From Acidisarcina sp. (GTDB lineage: Bacteria; Acidobacteriota; Terriglobia; Terriglobales; Acidobacteriaceae): 64,000 nucleotides of DNA. The position numbers and the translations under genes are program-made. Each line of letters starts with the position of its first letter. The stretch's first letter is position 1. The notes below the pieces were generated by a model that was not told the origin of the DNA, searched no databases, and saw nothing but the letters and a program-made list of their open reading frames with translations. The DNA is taken from positions 248,001 to 312,000 of the forward strand of contig DATLIY010000007.1 in assembly GCA_035539175.1 (NCBI GenBank), written 5' to 3'. This document shows positions 17,381 through 27,048 of this stretch, piece after piece.

Positions 17381-18292
17381 TCAGTGCGACTTGGCGGGAG
17401 CCGCGGCCAGATTTCCACTGGTCACGTCTCCGTTTGTTGCGCTCCCACCCGCCAGGTTCCCAAAGTGGATCAGCGAGATTCCCGCAGCGTGGGGCAGAAC
17501 CTCCAGCAGTGCCTCCCGCTCGATCTCCCGCGATTCCCGCAGGCGGGTTCGAACCGCGGCTAGCTCCGCATCCTGATATCCGGGATGACAGCAGAGCTCC
17601 CAAACCCCCTCCGGCATAGCCGCGACAAAGGCGCGCAGGATGGAAGCATTCAGCGTTCCGGTCGCCAGCACGCCGATCGCGCCCTCGGTTGTCGCGATTC
17701 GCGCCTGGCGCACCGCATCAAGAAAGCCTCTCCGCATCCACCGCAGTCCCCTGACCTGCAGCCTGCGCACCAGCCCGGCATTCGATGTCAGCCGCACGCT
17801 CCACTCCGGCTCAAATGGGTTGCGAATCGCCGGAACGCCGCACGTGATCGCAGCGCGCAGCAGTGGCCGGTAGACCCCGGGAAACATGTGCGTGTGCTTG
17901 TGCGTATCGACGTGCGTCACCCGCACCCCTGCGCTCTGCAGGCGGCGAATCTGCGCGGTGGCCTCGGCCTCGATCTCAGCCTCCGGAATCCGATTCCGAA
18001 GCAGATCCTGCACGAAGCTCCCCAGCGTCCTCCGGAAGAGGCCCGTCGCGCCCACGGTCAGCCGCGGAAGCTGATCTCCTGCGAGCCAGGACCTGCCGTC
18101 AACCAGGGTCACGTGGCACCCTGTCCCAAGACTGGACTGCGCGACTGCTGCAAGGGCAGCCGGCTCAAAGCACTCCGCCGTCGCCATCAGGGTGGTCGAA
18201 GGCAGCACGCCGCGCTCATTCAGATCGAGGATCGCGCGGTTGACGCCCGGAGTTAGACCAAAATCATCCGCATTGACAATAAGTCGCTTCAC
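17381..18292 (-). CDS. ChbG/HpnK (YdjC) family carbohydrate deacetylase
   Basis: 303 residues, GTG start. The family removes N-acetyl groups from chito-oligosaccharides or acts on hopanoid-linked sugars, using a metal bound by Asp and His. The metal motifs are visible: NADDFGLTPGVN at residues 7-18, HVTLVDG, VDTHKHTHMFPGVY and ELCCHPGYQD. It is upstream of bshA on the same strand with a 112-base gap. Because BshA makes a GlcNAc-malate that must be deacetylated, a link is tempting, but the known BshB is an unrelated LmbE-fold protein. A role in hopanoid or cell-wall sugar metabolism is equally possible. Confidence 0.85.
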   Translation of the reverse strand: MKRLIVNADDFGLTPGVNRAILDLNERGVLPSTTLMATAECFEPAALAAVAQSSLGTGCHVTLVDGRSWLAGDQLPRLTVGATGLFRRTLGSFVQDLLRNRIPEAEIEAEATAQIRRLQSAGVRVTHVDTHKHTHMFPGVYRPLLRAAITCGVPAIRNPFEPEWSVRLTSNAGLVRRLQVRGLRWMRRGFLDAVRQARIATTEGAIGVLATGTLNASILRAFVAAMPEGVWELCCHPGYQDAELAAVRTRLRESREIEREALLEVLPHAAGISLIHFGNLAGGSATNGDVTSGNLAAAPAKSH

Positions 18293-18425
18293 TGGCGAAA
18301 GTGTATCAAGAGAAAATTAGACCATGCGTGTGCAAGGTCACTGACCCATTCCTGTCTGGTAATCAGAATTCAAAATTGAAATAGATTGGATTCGGCTTTT
18401 GATATCCGTTTCTAGAGGTTGGAAG

Positions 18426-18656
18426 ATGATTTTTCAAGGCTTCAAGTTCGCATTGGGCATCGGTATCGGGTCTGTGCTCCTCCTCGCTGCAGCGGTTCTG
18501 GCGTCCGCGGTAGTCTTCCGGTTCGAGCGCCTGGCACACCAGCGGGGTTGGATACCCGAGCCAAATCGCGCAATGCCGAAAGCGCGGACGAACCATGTTT
18601 TGCCCTTCGGACCACGAAATACAACTCCCTCACCCCCTCGCAGCAAAGCAGAATAG
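18426..18656 (+). CDS. Small single-pass membrane protein
   Basis: 76 residues. An N-terminal membrane helix (FALGIGIGSVLLLAAAVLASAVVF) is followed by a basic, Pro-rich soluble tail ending PSPPRSKAE. The start is ATG 18426, with GAGG/GGAAG a few bases upstream; the frame is open slightly further to 18399. No family was recognised. It stands alone before tRNA-Val. Confidence 0.55.
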   Translation: MIFQGFKFALGIGIGSVLLLAAAVLASAVVFRFERLAHQRGWIPEPNRAMPKARTNHVLPFGPRNTTPSPPRSKAE

Positions 18657-18722
18657 AAGAAGCTGATAGACTGGCATTAGAGAACGCAGCGAATCACTCC
18701 TGCACTCTTATTTCTCCCCAAG

Positions 18723-18799
18723 GGGCGGTTAGCTCAGCTGGTTAGAGCGCCTGCTTTACACGCAGGATGTCGGGGGTTCGAATCCCTCACCGCCCACCA
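18723..18799 (+). tRNA. tRNA-Val (anticodon TAC)
   Basis: 77 bases. The acceptor stem GGGCGGT pairs with ACCGCCC. The D-arm is AGCTCAGCTGGTTAGAGC, the anticodon stem CCTGC/GCAGG encloses the loop TTTACAC, and the T-arm is GGGGGTTCGAATCCCTC. A CCA end is encoded at 18797-18799. The anticodon TAC reads GTA and other Val codons. Confidence 0.97.
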
Positions 18800-18818
18800 A
18801 CCGTATTCCTCCCGCCTT

Positions 18819-19679
18819 CTATTTCCGCGATCGGCCAAAATTAAAGCGGCGGCCTAGAATCCCCTTCACCATCAGGTGATCGGTGGCCTGCGTAGCTCCA
18901 ATCCCCACGCCAAAGTTGAATTCCCATTGTTGAGAAATGTTGAGATCGACGGAAGGCACGAACTGCTGCTGCTGGTCCCGGAAGGGATCCGGATTGCTCA
19001 GGCGGCCCACCGAGCCGTAGTACTCCAACCCGGCAGAGATAGACTTGTCCTGCCCCTCTTTCTTCCAACGGAGGACGTCATAAGCGACCTTTGCGTTAGG
19101 AGAAAAAGTGAATCCCTGGCTGGTTCCCGGGCCATGGAGCGACCGGTCGAATACCGGATTCAACGACACGTACCAGCGCCCCATTTGCTTGTCCAGGATT
19201 GGACGCAGCTCCAGCGACCAGGTATCCGGCGAAAAGCGCGCTCGCTGATACCCCACCTCACCGGAAAGGCTCGCACCCACCGGCCAGTGCCATGACTCCG
19301 GCACGCGGACACGTGGCCGGATGTGATCCCCAACCCACTCCCAGCCATCGCCAGAGTGCGCGCTGCTGAACACATAAAATCCCGTCTCAAACCATGGAGT
19401 AATGCCGCGTGTAATCTCCAGCGTCTCGTGGAGTGCATGGTTTGTCGCTTCTGTGCCATCGGCGGCCAGGTGGCTTCCGGGGAGTGGCTTGCTGCCCTCC
19501 ACCGTAAAGTTGCTATGGATCTCAACCATCGTGGTGCCACTCTCCACGGTGTCCGATCCATAAACCTGGATTTCGTAGTTACCCTGGGCGTGGGCCGTCT
19601 CCACATGCAGGAGCAGCGCCGCACACGCAAGCGAGAGGAACAGCAAATACTTCGAGTGTTGGAACAAATGTCTCCCCAT
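18819..19679 (-). CDS. Exported beta-barrel-like protein, function unknown
   Basis: About 286 residues. From ATG 19679 there is a good signal peptide (HSKYLLFLSLACAALLLHVETAHA); the frame is open to 19727. The mature protein is made of alternating aromatic strands (WFETGFYVFSSAHSG, RWYVSLNPVFDRS, LEYYGSVGRLSNP, WEFNFGVGIGATQATDH) with a C-terminal strand ending NFGRSRK, which suggests an outer-membrane barrel of the porin/transporter type. No specific family was recognised. It converges on tRNA-Val and is transcribed away from DinB-side genes with a 92-base gap. Confidence 0.75.
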   Translation of the reverse strand: MGRHLFQHSKYLLFLSLACAALLLHVETAHAQGNYEIQVYGSDTVESGTTMVEIHSNFTVEGSKPLPGSHLAADGTEATNHALHETLEITRGITPWFETGFYVFSSAHSGDGWEWVGDHIRPRVRVPESWHWPVGASLSGEVGYQRARFSPDTWSLELRPILDKQMGRWYVSLNPVFDRSLHGPGTSQGFTFSPNAKVAYDVLRWKKEGQDKSISAGLEYYGSVGRLSNPDPFRDQQQQFVPSVDLNISQQWEFNFGVGIGATQATDHLMVKGILGRRFNFGRSRK

Positions 19680-19771
19680 GCAGTGCAGAAATAAGCTGGT
19701 TCCGGAATCGTAATTTGCCGCTCGCACCGCACTCCTGCGTTACGCCGAGCCGGCGTGGCCCGCGGAGCGAG

Positions 19772-20353
19772 TTACCCCCGCTGCGCCAGCAGTATCTTCG
19801 CTGTGGTCACGGCCTGCCCGACGTGGCGTTGCGTGTGGTCCGCTACGTGGACGACCAATCCAGCCACTGTAGTTGGCAGTTGCTTTCTGCCGACGGTGCG
19901 AGGCGCTTCCAACCCGCCGCCACGAATTGCCTGAACACGATGCATGGCATTCTCGAGGGCCTGGGTAACTTCCTCCAGCAAGCCGTCGCGAGTGGCCCCG
20001 GGGTCCATCTCCGCCTTGAGCGCAAGCAGTTGATTAGCATTCAATTCCCTGCCCTCTGCGTAGGTCAGCAAGCGGTCAGCGCTGCGTCCCATGTGGCGCA
20101 GATGAAAGGCTATCGGTGGCAGACCATGCGGGCGCGCATTCACCTCATCGTCGCTCAGGTTCCCGCACCAACGCCTTAGGTCTTCCTGAGCCAGTTCAAG
20201 GGCATGCACGACGGCACGCAACACGGCGGGAGTCTCGGTATGAGTTCCGCGCAGCCACGGCTCCGGCCCTGTTGTGGGCGGTACCGGAGCAGCTTCCGTA
20301 CCCTTAAGCTGAGTGCTCTTTTCGTCGCTCATCTTCTCTGCCATGGCTTCCAT
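19772..20353 (-). CDS. DinB/YfiT-family protein, probable metal-dependent enzyme
   Basis: 193 residues; four-helix DinB fold. The likely metal-binding His residues are in PPIAFHLRHMGRS and VVHVADHTQRHVGQ. Acidobacterial genomes carry many DinB paralogues; some members are thiol S-transferases using bacillithiol or mycothiol. With bshA in the same window, a bacillithiol transferase role is a reasonable guess, not proof. ATG 20353 or ATG 20344 could be the start. It lies 21 bases downstream of the osmolyte-transporter gene cluster on the same strand and may be its last gene. Confidence 0.85.
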   Translation of the reverse strand: MEAMAEKMSDEKSTQLKGTEAAPVPPTTGPEPWLRGTHTETPAVLRAVVHALELAQEDLRRWCGNLSDDEVNARPHGLPPIAFHLRHMGRSADRLLTYAEGRELNANQLLALKAEMDPGATRDGLLEEVTQALENAMHRVQAIRGGGLEAPRTVGRKQLPTTVAGLVVHVADHTQRHVGQAVTTAKILLAQRG

Positions 20354-20374
20354 TCCTTAAAGTAATCGATACTG

Positions 20375-21304
20375 TTACAAACCCTTGCGTGCGCGAAATT
20401 CCCGAACCACATCGGCCGGATCGCGATGCTCTCCATCGACCGCGTTGTTCATGGATTGCATCTCTTCCGCACTTACCTTATCACCCAGACCGGCAAGGGC
20501 ACTACGCAACTGCGGCCAGCGTTCCAGCGCAGATTCCCGCACCAGCGGAACCGCCTCATACGGAGGGAAATAATGCTTGTCATCTTCGAGCGCCACCAGT
20601 CCGAAGGCCCTTATGGGGCCATCCGTCGAGTTTCCGGCAACAATGTCCACCTGCCTTGCATTCAACGCGCGGTACAGCAGGCCGAGATCCATCACCCTCG
20701 GCGTCCCTGCAAAATGCAGTCCATAGGTCGCTGACATTCCTCGCAGTCCATCAGGCCGTTCCTGGAACTCATAGCCCACCCCGAGCCGCAGCGTTGGTGC
20801 AACCTTTGCGATATCGCTGAGGGTGCGCAAGCCCAGTCGCCGTGCATCGTCGCCGCGCATGACCATCGCAAACGTGTTCTCAAAACCCAGCGGCGGAGTC
20901 ATCTCCACTCCATACTTTTCACGATAAAGCCGCGCAACGGTTTCTCTCGTCCTCGCAGCTTCGCGCTGCAACGGCTGCTTGAGAATCGCCGTCAGCGCCG
21001 TGCCGGTGTACTCCACATATCCATCGATGCGGCCCGAGATAAGCGCCTGATGCGCGATGTAACTTCCGGCGAGATAGAAACGCCGCTCCACCCGCAGCCC
21101 TGTCGTCGCTTCGATATGCTGCGCCAGCAACTCCCCAAGAATTACCTGCTCCGTAAAATTCTTTGCCCCGATAACGGGATGATCCGGGCGCGGTGGGCTG
21201 CAGGCTCCCACGAGCATCAGGCCGCACAGCAACCCGGCAAGGCATGCAATCCGAACGGTCCGCCTGATGGTGCGCCTGATGGTCTGTCTGATACTCAGCC
21301 TCAC
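20375..21304 (-). CDS. Osmoprotectant (glycine betaine/choline-type) ABC transporter binding lipoprotein
   Basis: 309 residues, GTG start overlapping the permease stop (GTGA). The export signal ends LMLVGAC, a lipobox, so the mature protein is a lipid-anchored periplasmic binding protein. VIGAKNFTEQVILGELLAQHIE and GRIDGYVEYTGTALTAIL are the OpuC/OsmF/ProX-type signature, and GNSTDGPIRAFGLVALEDD follows. It would bind quaternary amines for osmoprotection or as nutrients. The N-terminal basic segment is built from a 12-base tandem repeat. Order on the minus strand: ATPase, permease, binding protein, dinB. Confidence 0.9.
   Translation of the reverse strand: MRLSIRQTIRRTIRRTVRIACLAGLLCGLMLVGACSPPRPDHPVIGAKNFTEQVILGELLAQHIEATTGLRVERRFYLAGSYIAHQALISGRIDGYVEYTGTALTAILKQPLQREAARTRETVARLYREKYGVEMTPPLGFENTFAMVMRGDDARRLGLRTLSDIAKVAPTLRLGVGYEFQERPDGLRGMSATYGLHFAGTPRVMDLGLLYRALNARQVDIVAGNSTDGPIRAFGLVALEDDKHYFPPYEAVPLVRESALERWPQLRSALAGLGDKVSAEEMQSMNNAVDGEHRDPADVVREFRARKGL
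21257..21292 (-). repeat. 12-bp tandem repeat in the signal peptide coding region
   Basis: Three adjacent 12-base units (plus strand GGTCCGCCTGAT, GGTGCGCCTGAT, GGTCTGTCTGAT) encode the repeated basic tetrapeptides IRQT, IRRT, IRRT at the n-region of the lipoprotein signal. A change in copy number would keep the frame. Confidence 0.75.
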
Positions 21305-21948
21305 GCCTGCTCCCGTCCAGGGACACGCAACCAGCGCTCCGCCAGTCCCAGCAATGCATCCGCGCCGAGCGCCAGCGCCGCAGCGGGCAAAGCCCCCGCC
21401 AGCACCAGCCGGTTATCCACCGAAGCCACTCCGCGAAAGATAAATTCGCCTAGCCCGCCTGCGCCGACCGCTGCCGCAATGGTCGCAATTCCAACGCAGG
21501 TGACCGTTGCCGTGCGCACCCCGGCAAGGATGACGCCTGCGGCCAGCGGCAGCTCCACCTTGAAAAGCCGCTGCGAGCCCGTCATGCCCAACGCCTGCGC
21601 AACGTCGATCACCGCCGGCTCCAGCCCCCGGATTCCCGCGTATGTGTTGCGCAGGATCGGCAGCAGCGCATACCCCGTCAGCGCGACGATCGCGATGCGT
21701 GCAGCGCGTTCCCCCAGCCACGGCAGCGGCAGCAGCAACCCAAACAGCGCAAGGCTTGGAATGGTCTGAATGATATTGGCAATCCCGATCACCCAGCGGG
21801 CCCAGCGAGCATGCCGCGTCAGCCAGATCCCGGTTGGGATTCCAATGGCGATGGCGAACAGCATAGCTGCTCCCGTAAGCCACAAATGCTCCACTGTCAG
21901 CGTCAGGATCTCTGTTCCATGTTCCGCGATGAAGCCACTCATGAGCAT
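21301..21948 (-). CDS. Osmoprotectant ABC transporter permease
   Basis: 215 residues with about six membrane helices. IGIPTGIWLT begins the permease core and the EAA-type loop contains VIDVAQALGMTGSQRLFKVELPLAAGVILAGVRTATVTCVGIATIAAAVGAGGLG, characteristic of OpuCB/OsmW-like permeases. It overlaps the ATPase gene by ten bases and the binding-protein gene by four, so all three are one operon. Only one permease is present, whereas some OpuC systems have two, so it probably works as a homodimer. Confidence 0.9.
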   Translation of the reverse strand: MLMSGFIAEHGTEILTLTVEHLWLTGAAMLFAIAIGIPTGIWLTRHARWARWVIGIANIIQTIPSLALFGLLLPLPWLGERAARIAIVALTGYALLPILRNTYAGIRGLEPAVIDVAQALGMTGSQRLFKVELPLAAGVILAGVRTATVTCVGIATIAAAVGAGGLGEFIFRGVASVDNRLVLAGALPAAALALGADALLGLAERWLRVPGREQA

Positions 21949-22622
21949 GCCGCCTCCCGCCTGCGAAAGGCGCGCACATAGGCCTGCACAGCTGGAATGT
22001 CAGACCGCAGAAACTCCGCGGAAGCCAGATCCGCAACCAGGCGGCCCTTCTCCACCAGCACAAGGCGCGAAGCCAGGAAGAGCGCTTCGTCCAGATCGTG
22101 GGTCACCAGCAGCACCGTCTTCTTCAGCCGCAGCAGCAGGTGGCACATCATCTCCTGCATCTCCGCGCGCGTCAGCGGATCGAGCGCGCCAAACGGCTCG
22201 TCCATCAGCAGGATTGCAGGATCGGCAGCCAGTGCCCGCGCCAGGCCCACACGCTGCCGCTGCCCACCGGAGAGCTGGTGAGGATAGCGCTTCTCCAGGC
22301 CAGCCTCGCTCAGCCCCACCAGTTGGAGCATTTCCGCTACGCGAGCGCGGATCGCGTCTTTCTGCCATCCTTCAAGCTCAGGAACCAGGCCAATGTTTCG
22401 TTCGATGGTGAAATGCGGAAACAGCCCCGTCTCCTGAATCACGTATCCGATGCCGCGCCGCAACTGGATAGGATCGGAGGCTATGGTCGCCACGCCCTCG
22501 ACAAGAACGGTGCCGCTGGTTGGCTCCAGCAACCGGTTCACCATGCGCAGGAGAGTCGTCTTTCCCGAACCGCTGCGGCCCAGCACCGCGGTTGTCGTGC
22601 CGGCCTCGAGCGAGAGGTTCAC
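21939..22622 (-). CDS. Osmoprotectant ABC transporter ATPase (true N-terminus probably further upstream)
   Basis: 227 residues from GTG 22622. Walker A LGRSGSGKTT, signature LSGGQRQRVGLARA, Walker B LLMDEPFGALDP and the switch His in VTHD are all intact. This start puts Walker A at residue 15, but the family has about 20-25 residues and a beta strand before it. The frame upstream of the GTG continues with convincing homology, AIEFQGVGFRTAEGRSLLEG, as far as about 22700, yet contains no ATG, GTG or TTG. GGTGA at 22712-22708 precedes ATC 22703; ATT 22694 and CTG 22718 are other candidates. Confidence 0.88.
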   Translation of the reverse strand: MNLSLEAGTTTAVLGRSGSGKTTLLRMVNRLLEPTSGTVLVEGVATIASDPIQLRRGIGYVIQETGLFPHFTIERNIGLVPELEGWQKDAIRARVAEMLQLVGLSEAGLEKRYPHQLSGGQRQRVGLARALAADPAILLMDEPFGALDPLTRAEMQEMMCHLLLRLKKTVLLVTHDLDEALFLASRLVLVEKGRLVADLASAEFLRSDIPAVQAYVRAFRRREAACS

Positions 22623-22735
22623 TCCCTCGAGTAGCGAACGCCCCTCAGCGGTCCTGAATCCAACCCCCTGAAATTCGATTGCCCGGAATTCAATTGCCGC
22701 GATGACTTCACCTCGCAGGGTAGTAGCTGCAATAG

Positions 22736-22764
22736 AAAAAGCCGGGCACGTACCTCCCGGCTTT
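22736..22764 (-). terminator. Rho-independent terminator (minus strand)
   Basis: Minus strand reads AAAGCCGGG, loop, CCCGGCTTTTT: plus-strand arms GCCGGG (22741-22746) and CCCGGC (22756-22761), with AAAAA at 22736-22740 giving the T-run. It lies just past the stop of the P-loop kinase gene and before the transporter operon. Confidence 0.85.
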
Positions 22765-22784
22765 CTCTAATGACGAACTACGAA

Positions 22785-23732
22785 TTACTCATCCGTCGCC
22801 TTCTCCAGCGCAGCCTCTGGCTGAGGAGCAGGCGCGCCCTTGACCCGTACCACCGTGATCTTCGAGAAGCCTTCCCGGAAGCTCGGCGGCCGCAGCCGCT
22901 CCGCCATCTTCTGCATCGCTTCCGCGCTTACCACGCGTTCGCGACGGTTGTTCCGCTGCATGCAGACTTCAAATGGCACGTCGAAGAACACGGCCTGCAC
23001 CTCGTAGCCGAAGCTCTTCGCCATCTTGATCCATTGACGCCGCTCGTGCGGAGAAAGATTCGTTGCGTCGACATAGTTCCACGGCATCTTTGCGATCAGC
23101 CGCGCCCGCAGCAGCGAACGCAGCGTGGAAAAGACCAGCCCCTGGTAGCGCTGCTCCGTGATGTCGTCGAAGAGAATGCTGCGCAGCATGTCGCTGGACA
23201 GAGGCATAACTCCGCGGCGCTTGAACCACGTCGTCTTGCCGGAACCGGGCAACCCGATGGCGAGCACCACGTAACCACGCGGACTCTTCGAATTGGCTGC
23301 CGGGGCTTCCGGCGGCGGCATGCCCAGCGAGTCGGGCTGTGTCTCTACTTCCACCCGGCTATCGCCCTCCGGCTCCAGCCCACCTAGTTCCGGCCCCTCC
23401 GCATCCAGATCCTCCACATGGGAATCATCCGGATGCACTGCGGCCGGGGCCTGCTGGGCCACGGAGATTTGAGCGGCGTCTTCCGCGCCAGTCTCTGCCC
23501 ACTGCGTATCCTGCCCCGGAGCTGGTGCATGCACCGGGGTCTTGGTTTCGTTACCTTCTGGCTCTTGGGCTTCTGCCTGTGCCAGTCTTGCAGGTCGACC
23601 CTCGGGATAAACCGGACGCAGCGGTGTTGGCTGGTCTGCTGGGATCTCCTGCCCTATCTTGCCCGTAGACTCCGAAGTATTCGGTCCACGTTTGGAGCGT
23701 TTTCTCATTTGTTCGCGCATCCATTCGCGCAT
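22785..23732 (-). CDS. P-loop (polynucleotide-kinase-like) ATPase with long disordered N-terminus
   Basis: About 315 residues from ATG 23732. The first 145 residues are Pro/Glu/Ala-rich and look disordered. Then comes an AAA_33/PNKP-type kinase domain: VVLAIGLPGSGKTTWFKR (Walker A), SSDMLRSILFDD, YVDATNLSPHERRQWIKMA, FFDVPFEVCMQRNNRRERVVSAEAMQKMAERLRPP (lid). Relatives phosphorylate nucleic-acid ends or small molecules; here the substrate is unknown. The DATN(L)..R motif is shared with T4 Pnk-like bacterial kinases that repair RNA, but no ligase or methyltransferase partner is nearby. Confidence 0.8.
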   Translation of the reverse strand: MREWMREQMRKRSKRGPNTSESTGKIGQEIPADQPTPLRPVYPEGRPARLAQAEAQEPEGNETKTPVHAPAPGQDTQWAETGAEDAAQISVAQQAPAAVHPDDSHVEDLDAEGPELGGLEPEGDSRVEVETQPDSLGMPPPEAPAANSKSPRGYVVLAIGLPGSGKTTWFKRRGVMPLSSDMLRSILFDDITEQRYQGLVFSTLRSLLRARLIAKMPWNYVDATNLSPHERRQWIKMAKSFGYEVQAVFFDVPFEVCMQRNNRRERVVSAEAMQKMAERLRPPSFREGFSKITVVRVKGAPAPQPEAALEKATDE

Positions 23733-23838
23733 GTTGAGGATGTAACACACTCGAAGCCCTGTCGCAAATCCGCCCTTAAATCGTTCCTCTCTTGCTCATG
23801 GAAACAGTGCGCTTCATCGCGTTTTCTCTTGGTTGTGC

Positions 23839-23867
23839 TTGACAACGATGATAATATCGCTTGTTTG
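23839..23867 (+). promoter_or_regulatory. Possible gapA operon promoter
   Basis: A perfect TTGACA at 23839-23844 about 107 bases before gapA. The region 17 bases later (TTGTTT) is a poor -10; GATAAT at 23850-23855 is too close to pair with it. The weak dyad CGATGATAATATCG overlaps. Treat as tentative. Confidence 0.3.
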
Positions 23868-23950
23868 GTGGTTTCCGGGCAGGGGGCCCGGAGTGTCGCC
23901 ATAACGGCTGAATCAAAACGATTTACCTACTAAACAGGAGAGTAATCAGC

Positions 23951-24958
<1,008 letters not shown>

Positions 24959-24979
24959 TCACTCGACGAGAGGTTCAGG

Positions 24980-25387
24980 ATGCAATCAGGAGACGACCGG
25001 CAGAGAATTTCGGGCCAGTCTCCTTATGAACCGGTAATCGGATTTTCCCGGGCTGTGCGCTGCGGACGCTTCATCAGTGTCTCTGGCACCGGCCCGGTAA
25101 ATCCCGACGGCGGTTCAGCAGGAGGGGATGACCCCGCGCTACAGATGGCATCCTGTCTGGAAATCATTCGGGAAGCCCTCAATTCCGCGGGTGCCCGATT
25201 CGAACACATCGTACGAACCCGCATCTATCTCACCCGTGCGGCAGACTGGGAACCAGTCGGCCGTGTCCACGGCAAGTACTTTGCCCTATGCCGTCCAGCC
25301 TCCACCATGGTCATCGTAGCGGCGCTCCTGCGCCCCGAATGGAGAGTGGAAGTGGAAGCGGACGCCATCATTCCAGAGGAAGGCTAA
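24980..25387 (+). CDS. Rid (YjgF/YER057c/UK114) family protein in the glycolytic operon
   Basis: 135 residues of the chorismate-mutase-like Rid fold. [23 protein letters not shown], the substrate-carboxylate Arg in [23 protein letters not shown] and the C-terminal EVEADAIIP are clear. Archetypal RidA hydrolyses reactive enamine/imine intermediates from PLP enzymes, and this protein keeps the central Arg; subfamilies without it differ in function. It lies between gapA and pgk, four bases before pgk, so it is translated with glycolytic enzymes. Why is unknown. Confidence 0.88.
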   Translation: MQSGDDRQRISGQSPYEPVIGFSRAVRCGRFISVSGTGPVNPDGGSAGGDDPALQMASCLEIIREALNSAGARFEHIVRTRIYLTRAADWEPVGRVHGKYFALCRPASTMVIVAALLRPEWRVEVEADAIIPEEG

Positions 25388-25391
25388 TCCT

Positions 25392-26603
25392 ATGCCCAAG
25401 CTTTCGATTCAGGATCTCGATCTCAACAACAAACGTGTCTTTATGCGCGTGGACTTCAATGTGCCGCTCACCGAAGACGGCTCGGAGATCACTGACGACA
25501 CCCGCATCCGCGCTACCCTGCCAACAATCCTGTATGCGTTGCGGCATCATGCGAAGCTGATTCTCGCCTCGCACCTGGGCCGCCCCAAGGGCAAGCCCAC
25601 ACCGAAGTACAGCCTCCGGCCGGTCGCGGATCGCCTGCGTATCCTGCTCGACAAGGAAGCCGGCCAGTCCGTCAATGTCGCCTTTGCGCCGGACTGCATC
25701 GGAGACGTTGCCTCCGAAATGGCTCGCCAGCTTGAGTCCGGACAAGTACTGCTGCTGGAGAACCTGCGCTTCCACGCCGAAGAAGAGAAGAATGACCCGG
25801 CCTTTTCGAAAGAACTGGCTTCGCTATGCGAGATTTACGTCAACGACGCCTTCGGCTCGGCCCACCGCGCCCACGCGTCCACCGAAGGAATTACCCACTT
25901 CGTCAAGCAGTCAGCGGCTGGATTGCTGATGGACAAGGAACTCAACTACCTGGGCAAGGCCCTCGAAGCCCCGGAGCGGCCCTTCGTAGCCATCCTCGGC
26001 GGTGCCAAGGTCTCAGACAAGATTCAGGTAATCGAAAACCTGCTGGGAAAGGTCGATACGCTTCTGATCGGCGGCGGCATGGCCTACACCTTCCTCAAGG
26101 CAAAGGGTCAGGATGTCGGCAAGTCGCTATTGGAAGTCGACAAGATCGAGACCGCAAAGGAAGCCCTGAAAGCTGCCGAGGCCAAGGGAGTTCGCTTCCT
26201 TCTTCCGGTCGACCATGTTCTAGCCGACAAGTTCGCCGCCGACGCTGCCACGCAGATCTTCTCCGGCGACAGTGCCTTCCCCGCGGATTGGATGGCATTG
26301 GACATCGGACCGAAGACCATCGAGCTCTTCTCGAAGGAAATCGCCGGCGCCAAGACCATCGTGTGGAACGGCCCCATGGGAGTTTTTGAAATGCCGGCGT
26401 TTGCCGTCGGCACCACAGAGATTGCCAAGGCCGTCGCCAGCTCCGGCGCCATCTCCATCATCGGGGGCGGCGATTCCGTCTCTGCTGTAAAGAAGGCGGG
26501 AGTGGCGGACAAGGTCACCCACATCTCCACCGGCGGCGGCGCCTCATTGGAGTTTCTGGAAGGCAAGAAACTCCCCGGCGTCGAAGCCCTGAGCAACAAG
26601 TAG
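25392..26603 (+). CDS. pgk: Phosphoglycerate kinase
   Basis: 403 residues; transfers phosphate from 1,3-bisphosphoglycerate to ADP. The N-domain substrate site is seen in [18 protein letters not shown] and the RAHAS segment. The C-domain nucleotide site appears as [18 protein letters not shown] and GGGDSVSAV. Full length for the family. It starts four bases after the Rid gene, with AGAGGAAGG overlapping the Rid stop as its ribosome site. Confidence 0.97.
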   Translation: MPKLSIQDLDLNNKRVFMRVDFNVPLTEDGSEITDDTRIRATLPTILYALRHHAKLILASHLGRPKGKPTPKYSLRPVADRLRILLDKEAGQSVNVAFAPDCIGDVASEMARQLESGQVLLLENLRFHAEEEKNDPAFSKELASLCEIYVNDAFGSAHRAHASTEGITHFVKQSAAGLLMDKELNYLGKALEAPERPFVAILGGAKVSDKIQVIENLLGKVDTLLIGGGMAYTFLKAKGQDVGKSLLEVDKIETAKEALKAAEAKGVRFLLPVDHVLADKFAADAATQIFSGDSAFPADWMALDIGPKTIELFSKEIAGAKTIVWNGPMGVFEMPAFAVGTTEIAKAVASSGAISIIGGGDSVSAVKKAGVADKVTHISTGGGASLEFLEGKKLPGVEALSNK

Positions 26604-26643
26604 CCTCAAACCGTCCAGGCGGCGCGAGCGGAAGAGGAATACG

Positions 26644-27048
26644 GTGCAAGATACGAGGCTTTTGGATCTCGAATTCGAACTACCGTTCCTTCTGCTCGCG
26701 TTGGGCCTTCTGCTCTCGGTCGGATTCTGGCTCGTCGGTATGTTCACCAGGAGCTTCCAGGGCTACCGCTGGAGAATCACGGTGGCTCCCTTCTCCTTCG
26801 CATTCATGGGGGTTCTGGGGCTCTTTGCTACGGTTCGTTTTAAAGTTGAGTACCTCTCCGATTGGTTGTCCAACAGCCCGCTCCTCAGCCCTCACTTTGA
26901 GCTCATCAGCCTGTTGATCTACCTCTTCGGCTACCTCATTTTCGGAGCGTTGGGCTGCTGGCTGGCGGTTCGCGTGGCCCACAGGCTGGATCGCGCGAAC
27001 ACACTGAAAACGCTCTATACCGTTCTAAAAACCAAGAAACAGGACTAG
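26644..27048 (+). CDS. Small membrane protein between pgk and tpiA
   Basis: 134 residues, GTG start behind AGAGGAA. Three or so membrane helices: LEFELPFLLLALGLLLSVGFWLVG, ITVAPFSFAFMGVLGLFATV and LISLLIYLFGYLIFGALGCWLAVRVA, then a basic tail ending KTKKQD. No family was recognised. It is eight bases before tpiA and certainly co-transcribed with triose-phosphate enzymes; nothing in it suggests an enzymatic role. Confidence 0.7.
   Translation: MQDTRLLDLEFELPFLLLALGLLLSVGFWLVGMFTRSFQGYRWRITVAPFSFAFMGVLGLFATVRFKVEYLSDWLSNSPLLSPHFELISLLIYLFGYLIFGALGCWLAVRVAHRLDRANTLKTLYTVLKTKKQD

Noticed and set aside
23845-23860. A dyad CGATGATAATATCG near the gapA promoter as an operator
   Set aside because: Arms are only four or five bases and AT-rich; too weak to claim.
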